Part shown: positions 26,189-35,581 of the stretch, piece by piece
Layout of the letters: every line of letters starts with the position of its first letter
How positions within the stretch are numbered: the stretch's first letter is position 1
Made by a program: the position numbers and the translations under genes
From: Thalassotalea sp. Sam97
GTDB taxonomy: Bacteria; Pseudomonadota; Gammaproteobacteria; Enterobacterales; Alteromonadaceae
DNA length: 64,000 nt
Assembly: GCF_041379765.1 (NCBI RefSeq)
Contig: NZ_CP166919.1
Location: forward strand, 372,001 to 436,000
Direction: 5' to 3'
The notes under the pieces: model-generated
Told to the model about the DNA's origin: nothing
Seen by the model: the letters and a program-made list of their open reading frames with translations, nothing else
Databases searched by the model: none

Positions 26189-26968
26189 ATGTTGAGTTAT
26201 ATTGAAGCATTAGGGCGCTCGACACTAAATGTTATCGCCGGAATTGGCCGAGCAATGCTAATGCTACTGTCTGCCTTGTTACATTGGCCTAACGTACGCA
26301 AAGGTTGGCCATTGTTAGCGAAGCAACTTTATTCTGTCGGTGTGTTATCCCTGTTGATTATTGTTGTTTCAGGCACGTTTATCGGTATGGTGATTGCCTT
26401 ACAAGGCTACACTATATTGGTCGATTATGGAGCAGAAGGAAGCCTAGGGCCAATGGTGGCGTTATCGCTATTACGTGAGTTAGGCCCAGTGGTTACCGCG
26501 CTGTTATTTGCAGGCCGTGCTGGTTCGGCACTGACGGCCGAAATAGGTTTGATGAAAGCGACAGAGCAATTGAGTAGCATGGAAATGATGGCAGTAGATC
26601 CTCTACGCCGTGTTATTGCTCCAAGGTTTTGGGCTGGTTTTATTTCTATGCCATTGCTCGTGGCAATCTTTTCAGCCGTTGGTATTTATGGTGGTCATCT
26701 TGTTGGTGTGGACTGGCTTGGTGTTGATGCAGGTACGTATTGGTCTGTGATGCAGGCGCAAGTTGAATTTGGCGCGGATGTCATGAATGGCATGATAAAG
26801 GCAATTGTTTTTGCTTTTGTGGTGACTTGGATTGCTGTCTATAAAGGCTATGATTGCGTACCAACATCGGAAGGTATCAGCAGAGCAACCACATCAACTG
26901 TGGTTACGTCGTCATTAGTGGTATTGGGTTTAGACTTTATTTTAACCGCATTAATGTTTACAAATTAA
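26189..26968 (+). CDS. mlaE: Phospholipid ABC transporter permease MlaE
   Basis: Inner-membrane permease of the Mla complex. The 259-residue product has five to six membrane helices and the family motifs VSGTFIGMVIALQGY, LLRELGPVVTALLFAGRAGSA and AEIGLMKATEQLSSMEMMA, the last being the coupling helix that contacts MlaF. It starts five bases after mlaF. Confidence 0.97.
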   Translation: MLSYIEALGRSTLNVIAGIGRAMLMLLSALLHWPNVRKGWPLLAKQLYSVGVLSLLIIVVSGTFIGMVIALQGYTILVDYGAEGSLGPMVALSLLRELGPVVTALLFAGRAGSALTAEIGLMKATEQLSSMEMMAVDPLRRVIAPRFWAGFISMPLLVAIFSAVGIYGGHLVGVDWLGVDAGTYWSVMQAQVEFGADVMNGMIKAIVFAFVVTWIAVYKGYDCVPTSEGISRATTSTVVTSSLVVLGLDFILTALMFTN

Positions 26969-26987
26969 GTTTTAGTGGTGGATTGAC

Positions 26988-27461
26988 ATGGTGTCGAAAA
27001 AATTAGAATTAATGGTTGGCGCGTTTGTGGCGCTAGGTATTATTGCCATTTTAGCGTTAGCGCTTAAAGTGGCTGATTCAGGTATTAAAGGAAATGGTGA
27101 AACCTATCGGTTATACGCTAAATTCGACAATATCGGTGGTTTGAAAGAGCGTTCACCAATTAAAGTTGGTGGTGTTGTTGTTGGTCGGGTTAGCTCAATT
27201 AAACTTGATGACCAAGATTATATGCCTGTTGTAACACTGGATATTTATAGTCAGTACAACAACTTTTCAGAGGCATCGTCGGTATCTATTTTAACGGCGG
27301 GTTTGCTTGGTGAACAATATTTAGGTTTAGAACCAGGCTTTATTGATGAAGAAATGGGTATTGGTGTTCTTGCACCTGAAGACTTTATCGAAGATACCAA
27401 GCCCGCATTAGTATTAGAAGATCTCATTGGCCAGTTCTTGTTTAGTAAAGGCAGTGATTAA
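26988..27461 (+). CDS. mlaD: Mla transporter MCE-domain subunit MlaD
   Basis: Membrane-anchored MCE protein that forms a hexameric lipid tunnel in the periplasm. One N-terminal helix (about 7-27) is followed by a single MCE domain at about 35-115 (LYAKFDNIGGLKERSPIKVGGVVVGRV) and the hydrophobic pore segment SVSILTAGLLGEQYLGLEPG. Length 157 is slightly shorter than the 183 of E. coli, with a shorter C-terminal tail. Confidence 0.96.
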   Translation: MVSKKLELMVGAFVALGIIAILALALKVADSGIKGNGETYRLYAKFDNIGGLKERSPIKVGGVVVGRVSSIKLDDQDYMPVVTLDIYSQYNNFSEASSVSILTAGLLGEQYLGLEPGFIDEEMGIGVLAPEDFIEDTKPALVLEDLIGQFLFSKGSD

Positions 27462-27469
27462 GTAGGAAT

Positions 27470-28192
27470 ATGTATCGTATGAAAGCATTTATCGTCAGTA
27501 TCTGTATTGCCGTAATGGCACTATCACCATTTGCCACTGTTGCTAGTGATAATATTGATCGCACGAATCCGTATGCGATGATTGAAGAGGTGGGAAAAAT
27601 TACCTTTGATCGCTTCGCTCGCGAGGAAAAAGCAATTCGTGCCAATCCTGAATTATTAAAGGAAATTGTTCGTGAAGAGTTGATGCCGCATATTTACTAT
27701 CAATATGCAGGCTTGAAGGTATTAGGTCACTATGCTCGTCCAGAAAAGGGCGCCTCGAAGCAACAGGTTAATGAGCATAAGCAAAATGTGCGCGATTTTA
27801 TTGTCGCTTTTCGTGAGTACCTGATCACCTCTTACGCACAAGTATTCACTTTATACGAGCAGCAAAAAGTTGTGTTCAAACCGGCTCAAGACTTTGCCGA
27901 TAAGAAAATTGTGCTAGTTGGCGTCGACATTATCGATGATACTCGCCCACCAATTAATTTGCAGTTTAAAGTGCGCAAAAACAATAAGACCAATGAGTGG
28001 CAGGCATTTGACCTTGTTGCTGAAGGTGTATCGTTATTAGATGCTAAGCAAAAAGAATTGCGCACAATCTTAGCGCAAAATGGCATTGTTGAAGTAACCA
28101 GCATGTTAGCTGAAAAGAGTGCTCGCAAAATTGTTTTCAATGAAGATGATAATGCCAATACAGTGATTGAAGCTCATGCAGGAGAGCAGTAA
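27470..28192 (+). CDS. mlaC: Periplasmic phospholipid-binding protein MlaC
   Basis: Soluble shuttle that carries phospholipid between the OmpC-MlaA complex and MlaD. A signal peptide (about 25 residues, hydrophobic core AFIVSICIAVMALSPFATVA) is followed by the Tol_Tol_Ttg2 (MlaC) domain, including EEVGKITFDRF, HIYYQYAGLKVLG and FRKxxNE-type KVRKNNKTNEWQAFDLVAEGVS. Two starts are possible: ATG 27470 lies only two bases after AGGA, while ATG 27479, three codons in, has a spacing of about 11. Confidence 0.95.
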   Translation: MYRMKAFIVSICIAVMALSPFATVASDNIDRTNPYAMIEEVGKITFDRFAREEKAIRANPELLKEIVREELMPHIYYQYAGLKVLGHYARPEKGASKQQVNEHKQNVRDFIVAFREYLITSYAQVFTLYEQQKVVFKPAQDFADKKIVLVGVDIIDDTRPPINLQFKVRKNNKTNEWQAFDLVAEGVSLLDAKQKELRTILAQNGIVEVTSMLAEKSARKIVFNEDDNANTVIEAHAGEQ

Positions 28193-28194
28193 TT

Positions 28195-28494
28195 GTGAAT
28201 AACCAATTTACGTTGGCGGCTACGGACGCGTCAATTCAAGTGATTGGTGATTTAACCCGCAAAACGATTATCGGCAAGCAACAGAAAGTGTTTGCCGATA
28301 TTGTTAATGGTCAACACCAAGCAGTTGATTTATCGCAATTAAAAAATGTTGATACGGCTGGCTTGGCTTGGCTACTGATGTTGTTTCAATACGCAAAACA
28401 AAAACAATCTACAATTAACTATTCACAAGCGCCTGTTGAATTGGTTAAACTCGCAAAACTAAGTCGCGTTGACCAACTATTGAACATCGATTAA
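28195..28494 (+). CDS. mlaB: STAS-domain protein MlaB
   Basis: Small cytoplasmic STAS-domain subunit that binds MlaF and is needed for assembly of the Mla ATPase. The 99-residue product contains VDLSQLKNVDTAGLAWLLML near residue 45, the STAS signature with the conserved threonine/alanine turn. It begins at GTG two bases after the mlaC stop, preceded by GGAGAG inside the mlaC end. Confidence 0.93.
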   Translation: MNNQFTLAATDASIQVIGDLTRKTIIGKQQKVFADIVNGQHQAVDLSQLKNVDTAGLAWLLMLFQYAKQKQSTINYSQAPVELVKLAKLSRVDQLLNID

Positions 28495-28557
28495 GCGCTG
28501 CGCAAAGCGTTGTTAACGCGCCATAATAACTATTTACAATGAAACTGGAGAGTCACT

Positions 28558-28809
28558 ATGGATGTTAGTGATATTGAACGTTTGCTAAACGAAGCATTAA
28601 CCTTAGATGAATTGCATGTGACATTCGATGGTTCACAAGCAAAGGTTATTGCTGTTTCTGATATGTTCGATGACATGTCGAGAGTGAAAAAACAGCAGAC
28701 TGTATACGCCCCTTTGGCAGAAGCTATCGCTGAAGGAAAAATTCATGCCGTTACCATTAAAACATTCAATAACGCTCAGTGGCAGCGTGAAAAAATGTTT
28801 AATATGTAG
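28558..28809 (+). CDS. ibaG: BolA-family protein IbaG (YrbA)
   Basis: BolA-like protein linked to acid stress and, through monothiol glutaredoxins, iron-sulfur handling. The 83-residue product matches IbaG in VIAVSDMFDDMSRVKKQQTV and HAVTIKTFN. A good ribosome binding site (GGAG) precedes the ATG. Its place between mlaB and murA is the E. coli arrangement. Confidence 0.95.
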   Translation: MDVSDIERLLNEALTLDELHVTFDGSQAKVIAVSDMFDDMSRVKKQQTVYAPLAEAIAEGKIHAVTIKTFNNAQWQREKMFNM

Positions 28810-28833
28810 CAGCCACAAGAAAGAAGAACGACA

Positions 28834-30096
28834 TTGGAAGCTTTTCGAATAAACAGCGGTAATGAACTGCATGGTGATGTGGTCATCAGCGGTGCTAAAA
28901 ATGCTGCTCTGCCTATTTTATTTGCCACGATTCTTGCTGAAACCGAGCTTGTGGTTAGCAATGTACCTCGCCTAAACGACATCAATACAACGTTAAAACT
29001 TTTAGCGGAGTTAGGTGCCAAGGTTGAATGGCAGGGCGATGATGCCGTCAAAATTGATGCCGGCAATATCAATAATTGTCTAGCTCCGTATGAGCTAGTA
29101 AAAACCATGCGCGCCTCAATTTTGGTGCTTGGCCCATTGTTAGCGCGCTTCGGTCATGCCGAAGTATCGTTACCTGGGGGTTGTGCCATAGGTGCTCGTC
29201 CAGTTGATTTACATATCTCAGGTTTACGTGCTATGGGTGCTGATATCGCTGTTGAGAACGGTTATATCGTCGCTAAAATAGACGGGCGCTTGCAAGGCGC
29301 TAACATTTTCATGGATGCGGTGAGTGTTACTGGAACTGAAAACCTAATGATGGCAGCTGCACTGGCAGAAGGTACGACTGTTATCGAAAATGCGGCACGC
29401 GAACCTGAAATTGTCGACTTAGCCAATTTCTTAAATGCGATGGGCGCAAAGGTGAGTGGTGAAGGCACCGATACATTAGTGATTGAAGGTGTGGCGGCTT
29501 TACAAGGCGCTGATCACTCGGTGATGCCGGATCGTATTGAAACCGGTACATTTTTGGTTGCAGCAGCGGTCACTGGTGGTCATATCCGTTGTTTAAATAC
29601 CAACCCTTCGAGCTTAGAAGCGGTATTGAGTAAGTTACAAGAAGCTGGTGCAATTGTGACGACAGGTGACGATTGGATCGATTTAGAAATGCGTCAACGC
29701 CCTAAAGCGGTTGACATTCGTACGGCACCGCACCCAGCATTCCCAACCGATATGCAAGCACAATTTGTCACTTTAAATGCGATTGCTGAAGGTACTGCAA
29801 CAACCGTTGAAACTATCTTTGAAAACCGTTTTATGCATGTTCCAGAGTTGCAACGTATGGGTGCAAAAATGAAACTTGAAGGCAATACAGCGATTTCTGA
29901 AGGTGTTGATAGGTTAACAGGAGCTCAGGTTATGGCAACCGATTTACGTGCTTCTGCAAGCCTTGTTATCGCAGGCTTAGTGGCCGATGGTGAGACCATC
30001 GTTGACCGCATTTATCATATTGATCGCGGTTATCAGAAAATTGAAGACAAGTTGCAAAAGCTTGGTGCTAATATTGAGCGATTCAAAATAAGTTAA
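28834..30096 (+). CDS. murA: UDP-N-acetylglucosamine 1-carboxyvinyltransferase MurA
   Basis: First committed step of peptidoglycan synthesis: transfers enolpyruvate from PEP to UDP-GlcNAc; target of fosfomycin. The 420-residue protein shows SGAKNAALPILF at the N terminus, the active-site cysteine Cys117 in GGCAIGARPVDL (so the enzyme should be fosfomycin-sensitive at that position), and RTAPHPAFPTDMQAQF. The start is TTG, the only position giving the conserved MxxFRI N terminus, with a weak purine-rich site upstream. Confidence 0.97.
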   Translation: MEAFRINSGNELHGDVVISGAKNAALPILFATILAETELVVSNVPRLNDINTTLKLLAELGAKVEWQGDDAVKIDAGNINNCLAPYELVKTMRASILVLGPLLARFGHAEVSLPGGCAIGARPVDLHISGLRAMGADIAVENGYIVAKIDGRLQGANIFMDAVSVTGTENLMMAAALAEGTTVIENAAREPEIVDLANFLNAMGAKVSGEGTDTLVIEGVAALQGADHSVMPDRIETGTFLVAAAVTGGHIRCLNTNPSSLEAVLSKLQEAGAIVTTGDDWIDLEMRQRPKAVDIRTAPHPAFPTDMQAQFVTLNAIAEGTATTVETIFENRFMHVPELQRMGAKMKLEGNTAISEGVDRLTGAQVMATDLRASASLVIAGLVADGETIVDRIYHIDRGYQKIEDKLQKLGANIERFKIS

Positions 30097-30125
30097 GCAT
30101 ATTGCTAAACATATTCGATAGAAAT

Positions 30126-30152
30126 AGCCGGACATATGTCCGGCTTTTTTTG
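30126..30152 (+). terminator. Rho-independent terminator after murA
   Basis: Stem AGCCGGACA / TGTCCGGCT followed by a run of eight T, 30 bases after the murA stop, ending the mla-murA operon. Confidence 0.93.
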
Positions 30153-30193
30153 TGTCCAACGTACGGAGTGCTTTATAGTTCGCTCAATTGCCG

Positions 30194-31255
30194 TTACTGT
30201 GGTTTAAACTCGCCAATAACCACCGGCAGGGTAAGACGCTGGTTATTACGATAAAGAATAAACTCTAATTGCGCGCCAGGATTGGTTTCAGCAATAATGT
30301 CCAGAGCATGGTTAATACTTTGGATCTTCTGGCCACCAATCATATGGACCACGTCATTGGTTTGTAATCCAGCAATATCAGCGGGGCCATCTTTGGTTAT
30401 ATTACCGATGACAAAACCATTAAGGCGAAAATCATAACGATCTGAGGTGACTCCGAGCCAACCGCGGATAACCTGACCATTTTCGATAAGTGCTTGCATG
30501 ACCTTAGTCGCCAGCTTGTATGGCACCGCAAAAAATATTCCCTGAATATTGGTTTGTGGATTACGGCGTTTAAATTGGGCAGAGGTAATACCCACCAAAT
30601 CACCATTGGAGTTAACAAGTGCACCGCCCGAATTACCGTCATTGATGGCGGCATCCATTTGCAAAAACTCACGATAACTGGTGCTGCTCAAACCATTACG
30701 GCCTGTTGCACTGATAACGCCTTGGGTAACCGTTTGGCCAATGTTTAACGGATTACCAATAGCCAATACGACATCGCCAACTAATGGTGTTAGATTATCA
30801 TCAATAGGCATGACGGGCAGGTTGTCAGCGACGACTTTAAGTACTGCTAAATCCGTTAACTCATCACTGCCGATTAGCTCAGCAGTAAGGCGGGTATTAT
30901 CTTGTAATACCACGGTGATTAAATTGGCGTTAATGACGACGTGATTATTGGTCAGGATATAACCCTTGCTGTCCATGATGACACCAGAGCCTAGCTTTAC
31001 ATAGGTACGGGCACTGCCTTGATAATAATTCCCTGTTTCTGTTTCTGAATAGATATTGACGACAGCAGGCGCAGCTCTTGCAACCGCTGGCGCAAAAGAT
31101 AGCGGCTTGGGTTTATCGTTGTTGGCTTTGAAAATATTTAATGAGAGGTTGTTACCATCGCGCAACTCTGGCACTAACATGAGTAAGACAATGGCGGTAA
31201 GTAAGCCATAAAAAATCGCTCGTAGTACGTAAGAAAGCGCAGGGATGATTTTCAT
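30194..31255 (-). CDS. degS: Envelope stress protease DegS
   Basis: Inner-membrane-anchored periplasmic trypsin-like protease that senses unassembled porins through its PDZ domain and cuts RseA to release sigma-E. The 353-residue product has an N-terminal membrane helix (about 7-28), a protease domain with NNHVV, DLAVLKV and the serine in DGNSGGAL (Ser209), and one C-terminal PDZ domain (about 255-345). A single PDZ and a membrane anchor without a cleavable signal peptide separate it from DegQ, the gene just upstream. Confidence 0.94.
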   Translation of the reverse strand: MKIIPALSYVLRAIFYGLLTAIVLLMLVPELRDGNNLSLNIFKANNDKPKPLSFAPAVARAAPAVVNIYSETETGNYYQGSARTYVKLGSGVIMDSKGYILTNNHVVINANLITVVLQDNTRLTAELIGSDELTDLAVLKVVADNLPVMPIDDNLTPLVGDVVLAIGNPLNIGQTVTQGVISATGRNGLSSTSYREFLQMDAAINDGNSGGALVNSNGDLVGITSAQFKRRNPQTNIQGIFFAVPYKLATKVMQALIENGQVIRGWLGVTSDRYDFRLNGFVIGNITKDGPADIAGLQTNDVVHMIGGQKIQSINHALDIIAETNPGAQLEFILYRNNQRLTLPVVIGEFKPQ

Positions 31256-31373
31256 GTAAGTTAACGGCGTGATTATTTATTAGTGTTCAAATACTAGCAC
31301 TTTTCTTTATGCTAACAAAGGTTTATAAGGTGGTGAGGATGAGAGAAGCTATCTTCTCCCATCCTTTATGGTG

Positions 31374-32723
31374 TTAACGGATCATCAAATACAGTTGATC
31401 ATTTCCGCGTAACACTTGCAGAGCAATAACCCCGTCGATTTGGCTAAGGGTGTCTCGTAGCTGAGCCATGTTTTTAATTCGCTGGCGGTTTACGGCTACA
31501 ATAATATCGCCTTGTTGCAATCTCGCTTGTGCTGCCGGCGAGTTGTCTGCCACTTCTTCGACTAGCACACCATTACCATTACTTTTGCTGATCAGCTTTG
31601 CACCGCGCAGTGCCGGATGTAGGTTAGCGGCAGCAATATTGCTTTCTGGCGCAGGCTTTAAAGTAACATCAAATGTTTTGCGTTTACCGTCTCGTAGTAT
31701 GGTAATTTCTACTTCATTACCAGCTCCAATTGAGCCAATTTTTCCTCGCAATTCATTAAAGCTACGTACTGTTCGGCCATTCACTTCAACGATAATGTCG
31801 CCTGCTTTAATACCAGCTTCATCGGCTGCTGATTTTGGTGTAACTTGTGAGACAAAACCACCTTGGTTAATGTCCAGATCCATGGCTTTGGCAAGTTCAG
31901 CATTAATTGAGTTGCCGGTTACCCCCAGTACACCGCGTCGCACTTCACCAAATTCAATGATTTGTTTGACTAAGTTTTGCATCATGGTTGATGGGATAGC
32001 AAAGCCGATACCCACATTGCCACCATTGGGCCCTAATATAGCGGTGTTAATGCCAATTAACTCACCGTGAAGATTCACCAAAGCGCCACCTGAGTTACCA
32101 CTGTTAATAGCCGCGTCAGTTTGAATGAAATCTTCGAGTTGTTCGACATTTAAACCACTGCGCCCTAGGGCACTAACGATACCCGAGGTGACTGTTTGCC
32201 CTAAACCAAAGGGGCTACCGATAGCCACGGCAAAATCACCGACGCGTAAATTATCTGAATCAGCGATTTTGATCTCTTGTATGTCATCGGCAGAGATTTG
32301 GATTAAGGCAATATCACTTTGTGCATCTGCGCCTATTTTTTTTGCCTGAAATTGACGACCATCTTTTAAATTAACCAATATTTCATCAGCTTCATCAATT
32401 ACGTGGTTATTGGTGACGATATAGCCTTTGTCGGCATCGATAATAACCCCTGATCCTAAACCTCTAAATGGTCTTTCTTGGGGTTGTTGACCTGCACGAG
32501 GTCCAAAAAAGAATCGAAATGCGTCGGGTACTTGCTGTACTTGTTGAGTGCCTTCAACGCTGATACTGACAACGGCTGGTGTAGCTCGTTCCAGCATAGG
32601 TGCTAAAGATGGTAGCTGTTGACCATCAACGGCTACAGGCAGTGCCGCTGAGGCACTCATAGGTAAACACGATAAACAACCAATCAGTAACGCGACTGGG
32701 GTCAATGAATACTTCTTTTTCAT
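31374..32723 (-). CDS. degQ: Periplasmic serine endoprotease DegQ (HtrA family)
   Basis: Periplasmic quality-control protease and chaperone. The 449-residue product has a signal peptide (about 27 residues, ending SASAA), the catalytic triad His107 (TNNHVID), Asp137 (SDIALIQ) and Ser211 (NSGNSGGAL), and two PDZ domains at about 255-350 and 365-447. DegP/DegQ share this layout; adjacency to degS and the lack of a long Q-linker favour DegQ. An imperfect hairpin in the degQ-degS gap (about 31337-31365) may give separate degS control. Confidence 0.94.
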   Translation of the reverse strand: MKKKYSLTPVALLIGCLSCLPMSASAALPVAVDGQQLPSLAPMLERATPAVVSISVEGTQQVQQVPDAFRFFFGPRAGQQPQERPFRGLGSGVIIDADKGYIVTNNHVIDEADEILVNLKDGRQFQAKKIGADAQSDIALIQISADDIQEIKIADSDNLRVGDFAVAIGSPFGLGQTVTSGIVSALGRSGLNVEQLEDFIQTDAAINSGNSGGALVNLHGELIGINTAILGPNGGNVGIGFAIPSTMMQNLVKQIIEFGEVRRGVLGVTGNSINAELAKAMDLDINQGGFVSQVTPKSAADEAGIKAGDIIVEVNGRTVRSFNELRGKIGSIGAGNEVEITILRDGKRKTFDVTLKPAPESNIAAANLHPALRGAKLISKSNGNGVLVEEVADNSPAAQARLQQGDIIVAVNRQRIKNMAQLRDTLSQIDGVIALQVLRGNDQLYLMIR

Positions 32724-32887
32724 ACTTTATAAGACTCCAAATATCATTGCTTGCTTGACATAACCAGTCCATAGCTGAGCATAAAAACCATTAAAAATGA
32801 TTCACACCCAGTTATTGACTGGCATATATAAAACCAGTTAACAAAGAAGACCTAAGCAATCAGGCAAAGTTCAAGGCCTGTTATGGG

Positions 32888-33340
32888 TTAGCTGGCGTTA
32901 TTTGTAACAACTTGTTTCTCATCACCGAATAAGCCACTTGGATCGTCAGCATAGTCTCTTGGCGCTTCAGTTAAGTCGGTTACTGATGAACGCACTGTGC
33001 GTTTGCTTGCTTCTGGATTCGCACGTAAGTGAGCATCTGCTTCGGCTGAGAAAAAAGGCATATCACTGGTACGCTGATTAGCACGATCGAGTAGGCGCGT
33101 ACTTTGTTCCATTTGTACCATAGCCGCACTGCATGCTTGCTGCATTTGCGATAATAATTGTGTTGAGTTTTCCAAATGTGAGGCAACGTCTTGTTGATAT
33201 TGTTGCAGCGATTGCTCTGATTGCTCTACTTGTTGCTGCATTTGTTTTAGCTGCTGTTCTGATGCAGAAAGTTGCTTGCGCATCAATACACCGACTAATA
33301 AGCCGATAACTAAGCCAACGAAAAGATAAATGAATTCCAT
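32888..33340 (-). CDS. zapG: Z-ring associated protein ZapG (YhcB, DUF1043)
   Basis: Inner-membrane protein of the DUF1043 family implicated in cell division and envelope growth. The 150-residue product has one N-terminal helix (MEFIYLFVGLVIGLLVGVLM), then a glutamine-rich coiled coil at about 25-90, and a flexible acidic C terminus (DYADDPSGLFGDEKQ). It lies upstream of degQ, as in E. coli, and diverges from zapE. Confidence 0.9.
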   Translation of the reverse strand: MEFIYLFVGLVIGLLVGVLMRKQLSASEQQLKQMQQQVEQSEQSLQQYQQDVASHLENSTQLLSQMQQACSAAMVQMEQSTRLLDRANQRTSDMPFFSAEADAHLRANPEASKRTVRSSVTDLTEAPRDYADDPSGLFGDEKQVVTNNAS

Positions 33341-33698
33341 AGTGTTTCCTTAATACGGAGAATGACGACACGGTGAGCAATGCATTTCTAATTATCGTTT
33401 GATATATCAATGCCAAGAGTTTTCTAAGCGCTTTACAACGACAGACTTTGTTGCGGGTAAATCATCTGTTGTTATGCAAAGCAAAAGATGCCGTGGCAGT
33501 ATTGATCACCTTCTTTTATAATAACCGCAATTTTGCCTTTTCACACCTCTGATCTGGTGATTAACGACAATAATTCAAGGATCTAGACAATAACAATAAC
33601 GATAAATGTTTCGCATGGTTATCAGTACGCTGATGTTCGTTAAGCGGAGCTTTGTTATTATCTGGCAGAGCGTAGCAGTATTTTAGATTGACAACATT
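33341..33698. promoter_or_regulatory. Divergent intergenic region between zapG and zapE
   Basis: About 358 bases with no credible gene. It must contain promoters for zapG (left) and zapE (right); TTTTATAATAACC near 33515 is a possible -10 region. The segment at about 33583-33662 has interrupted inverted repeats (ACAATAACAATAACG with TTTGTTATTATC) of unknown meaning. Confidence 0.35.
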
Positions 33699-34814
33699 AT
33701 GATTAAATTAAGCCCCTGGCAGCAATACCAAGAAGATTTAAACACACAAGGATTTAGTTACGACGCTGCGCAGGAAAATGCGGTAAAACATTTGCAGCGC
33801 CTTTATAACGATTTAGAAAATAAACCTCGTCCGGTTAGTGGTTTTAAAAAAGTCCTTAAGGGCTGGGTGAAAACGTTTGCGCCAGTAGAGCAAAAAAGCG
33901 TAAAAGGTTTGTATTTTTGGGGGGGCGTAGGTCGTGGCAAAACCTATTTAGTCGATACCTTCTATGATAGTTTGCCGTTTGATAACAAAATGCGTGTTCA
34001 CTTTCACCGTTTTATGCATCGCGTACACGATGAATTAAAGCTGCTTAAAGGACAGGCCGACCCGCTTAAACTGATAGCGAAAAAATTCGCGAATGAAGCT
34101 TGTATTATTTGTTTCGACGAATTTTTTGTATCGGATATTACCGATGCGATGTTGCTTGGTACCTTATTTGAAGAGTTGTTCGCTCATAATGTCACATTAG
34201 TTGCAACATCGAATATTGTTCCTGATGAGCTTTATAAAAATGGCCTGCAACGGGCCCGCTTTCTTCCGGCTATTGAGTTAATCAATACCCACTGTGAAGT
34301 CGTTAATGTTGATAGCGGTATTGATTATCGACTGCGTACTTTAGAGCAAGCGGAAATTTATCACTGGCCGCTTGATAGCGCAGCAGATGCTAATATGCAG
34401 GTGTATTTTCGCCAGCTGGCGGCCGAACCTGGACAGCAAGAAAAACAGATTGAGATTAACAACCGCATGCTAACCACGATACGAGAGAGTGATGGTGTTG
34501 TACAATTTGATTTTCATCAGCTGTGTGAAACAGCGCGTAGTCAAGCTGACTATATGGAAATAAGTCGCGTGTATCACACGGTATTACTCGCTAATGTCAA
34601 GCAAATGGGCCGTGATAGCGATGACAGTGCACGTCGTTTTATTGCCCTCGTTGATGAGTTTTATGAACGCAAAGTGAAATTGATCATCTCGGCTGAAGTG
34701 GCAATGGAGCAGTTGTATTCTGACGGGGGGCTGGTCTTCGAATTCAAACGTTGCTTGTCGCGTCTACAAGAAATGCAATCGAAGGATTACCTTGCAGCCG
34801 AACATTTACCTTAG
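33699..34814 (+). CDS. zapE: Cell division ATPase ZapE (AFG1 family)
   Basis: AAA-type ATPase associated with late Z-ring constriction, homologous to mitochondrial AFG1. The 371-residue product has Walker A GGVGRGKTYLVD at about 72-83, the HFHRFM segment, Walker B CIICFDEFFVSDI and sensor-like ATSNIVPDELYKNGLQRARFLP. It reads in the same direction as rplM, from which it is separated by a 333-base gap with a strong promoter. Confidence 0.95.
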   Translation: MIKLSPWQQYQEDLNTQGFSYDAAQENAVKHLQRLYNDLENKPRPVSGFKKVLKGWVKTFAPVEQKSVKGLYFWGGVGRGKTYLVDTFYDSLPFDNKMRVHFHRFMHRVHDELKLLKGQADPLKLIAKKFANEACIICFDEFFVSDITDAMLLGTLFEELFAHNVTLVATSNIVPDELYKNGLQRARFLPAIELINTHCEVVNVDSGIDYRLRTLEQAEIYHWPLDSAADANMQVYFRQLAAEPGQQEKQIEINNRMLTTIRESDGVVQFDFHQLCETARSQADYMEISRVYHTVLLANVKQMGRDSDDSARRFIALVDEFYERKVKLIISAEVAMEQLYSDGGLVFEFKRCLSRLQEMQSKDYLAAEHLP

Positions 34815-34927
34815 GGTAATAGTCATCGGCCAATCACATTTTTTAGTTAACCGATTGCGTCGCTTAGCAGGTATGTAGCGTAATGTCTTCATGGTTGCAT
34901 CATGGCTTGCACCGGTTATTAAATCCG

Positions 34928-35147
34928 ACTGTTTTTTTAGGTTTTTCAAAAAAATTCAAAAAAACAGTATTTGATTGAAAAATATACGTGATCTTTTGGA
35001 AAAAATTCTCTATAATTCGCGCCTCCCAACGTTACAATGCTTGTAAAAGCAACAGGCTCGATACTCGAAGGGGTAATAGCGAAGTCTTATTAACGGATTG
35101 TCTTTCTAGGCAATTTATTTATGTAACTTTAAATTTAATGGGTTTTT
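34928..35147 (+). promoter_or_regulatory. Promoter and leader of the rplM-rpsI operon with upstream A-tracts
   Basis: A perfect -10 TATAAT at 35011-35016 is followed by a GC-rich discriminator (TCGCGCC), as expected of growth-rate-controlled promoters; the -35 is weak (GTGATC at 34988-34993, spacer 17). Upstream are T7, T5, A7 and A7 tracts spaced about ten bases apart (34932-34964), lying in an inverted repeat ACTGTTTTTTT / AAAAAAACAGT. These could bend DNA or act as an UP element. The leader is about 125 bases; in E. coli L13 represses its own operon through the leader, and the same may apply here. Confidence 0.6.
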
Positions 35148-35579
35148 TTGATGAAAACTTTTGTAGCAAAACCAGAAAGCGTAACTCGCGAATGGTTTGT
35201 AGTGGACGCTGAAGGTAAAACTTTAGGTCGTATCGCTACTGAAATTGCTAGTCGTCTACGCGGCAAGCACAAGCCAGAATACACTCCTCACTGTGACACC
35301 GGTGATTACATCGTTGTTGTTAACGCTGAGAAAGTTAAAGTAACTGGTAACAAAGCGAAAGGTAAAATTTACTACTCGCACACAGAATTCCCTGGTGGTC
35401 TAAAATCAATTAGCTTCGAAAAGCTAATCGACAAAGCGCCAGAGCGTGTAATCGAATTCGCAGTTAAAGGTATGTTACCTAAAGGCCCTCTAGGTCGTGA
35501 CATGTACCGTAAACTAAAAGTGTATGCTGGTCCTGAGCACAAGCATGCGGCACAACAACCTAAAGTATTGGAGTTGTAA
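35148..35579 (+). CDS. rplM: 50S ribosomal protein L13
   Basis: Early-assembling large-subunit protein. The 143-residue product has the typical N terminus MKTFVAKPESVTREWFVVDA, the motif GDYIVVVNAEKVKVTGNK and KGMLPKGPLGRDMYRKLKVY. The ATG at 35148 gives the standard N terminus. It is followed two bases later by rpsI. Confidence 0.98.
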   Translation: MMKTFVAKPESVTREWFVVDAEGKTLGRIATEIASRLRGKHKPEYTPHCDTGDYIVVVNAEKVKVTGNKAKGKIYYSHTEFPGGLKSISFEKLIDKAPERVIEFAVKGMLPKGPLGRDMYRKLKVYAGPEHKHAAQQPKVLEL

Positions 35580-35581
35580 TC

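Noticed and set aside
31337..31366. Hairpin between degQ and degS as a full terminator
   Set aside because: The stem GGATGGGAGAAG / CTTCTCTCATCC is real, but there is no T run after it on the minus strand; it is at most an attenuator or RNA-stability element.
33583..33662. Possible integron attC-like site (GTTAAGC with flanking inverted repeats)
   Set aside because: Only one GTTRRRY-like heptamer is present, with no convincing RYYYAAC partner, no cassette gene and no integrase in the window.
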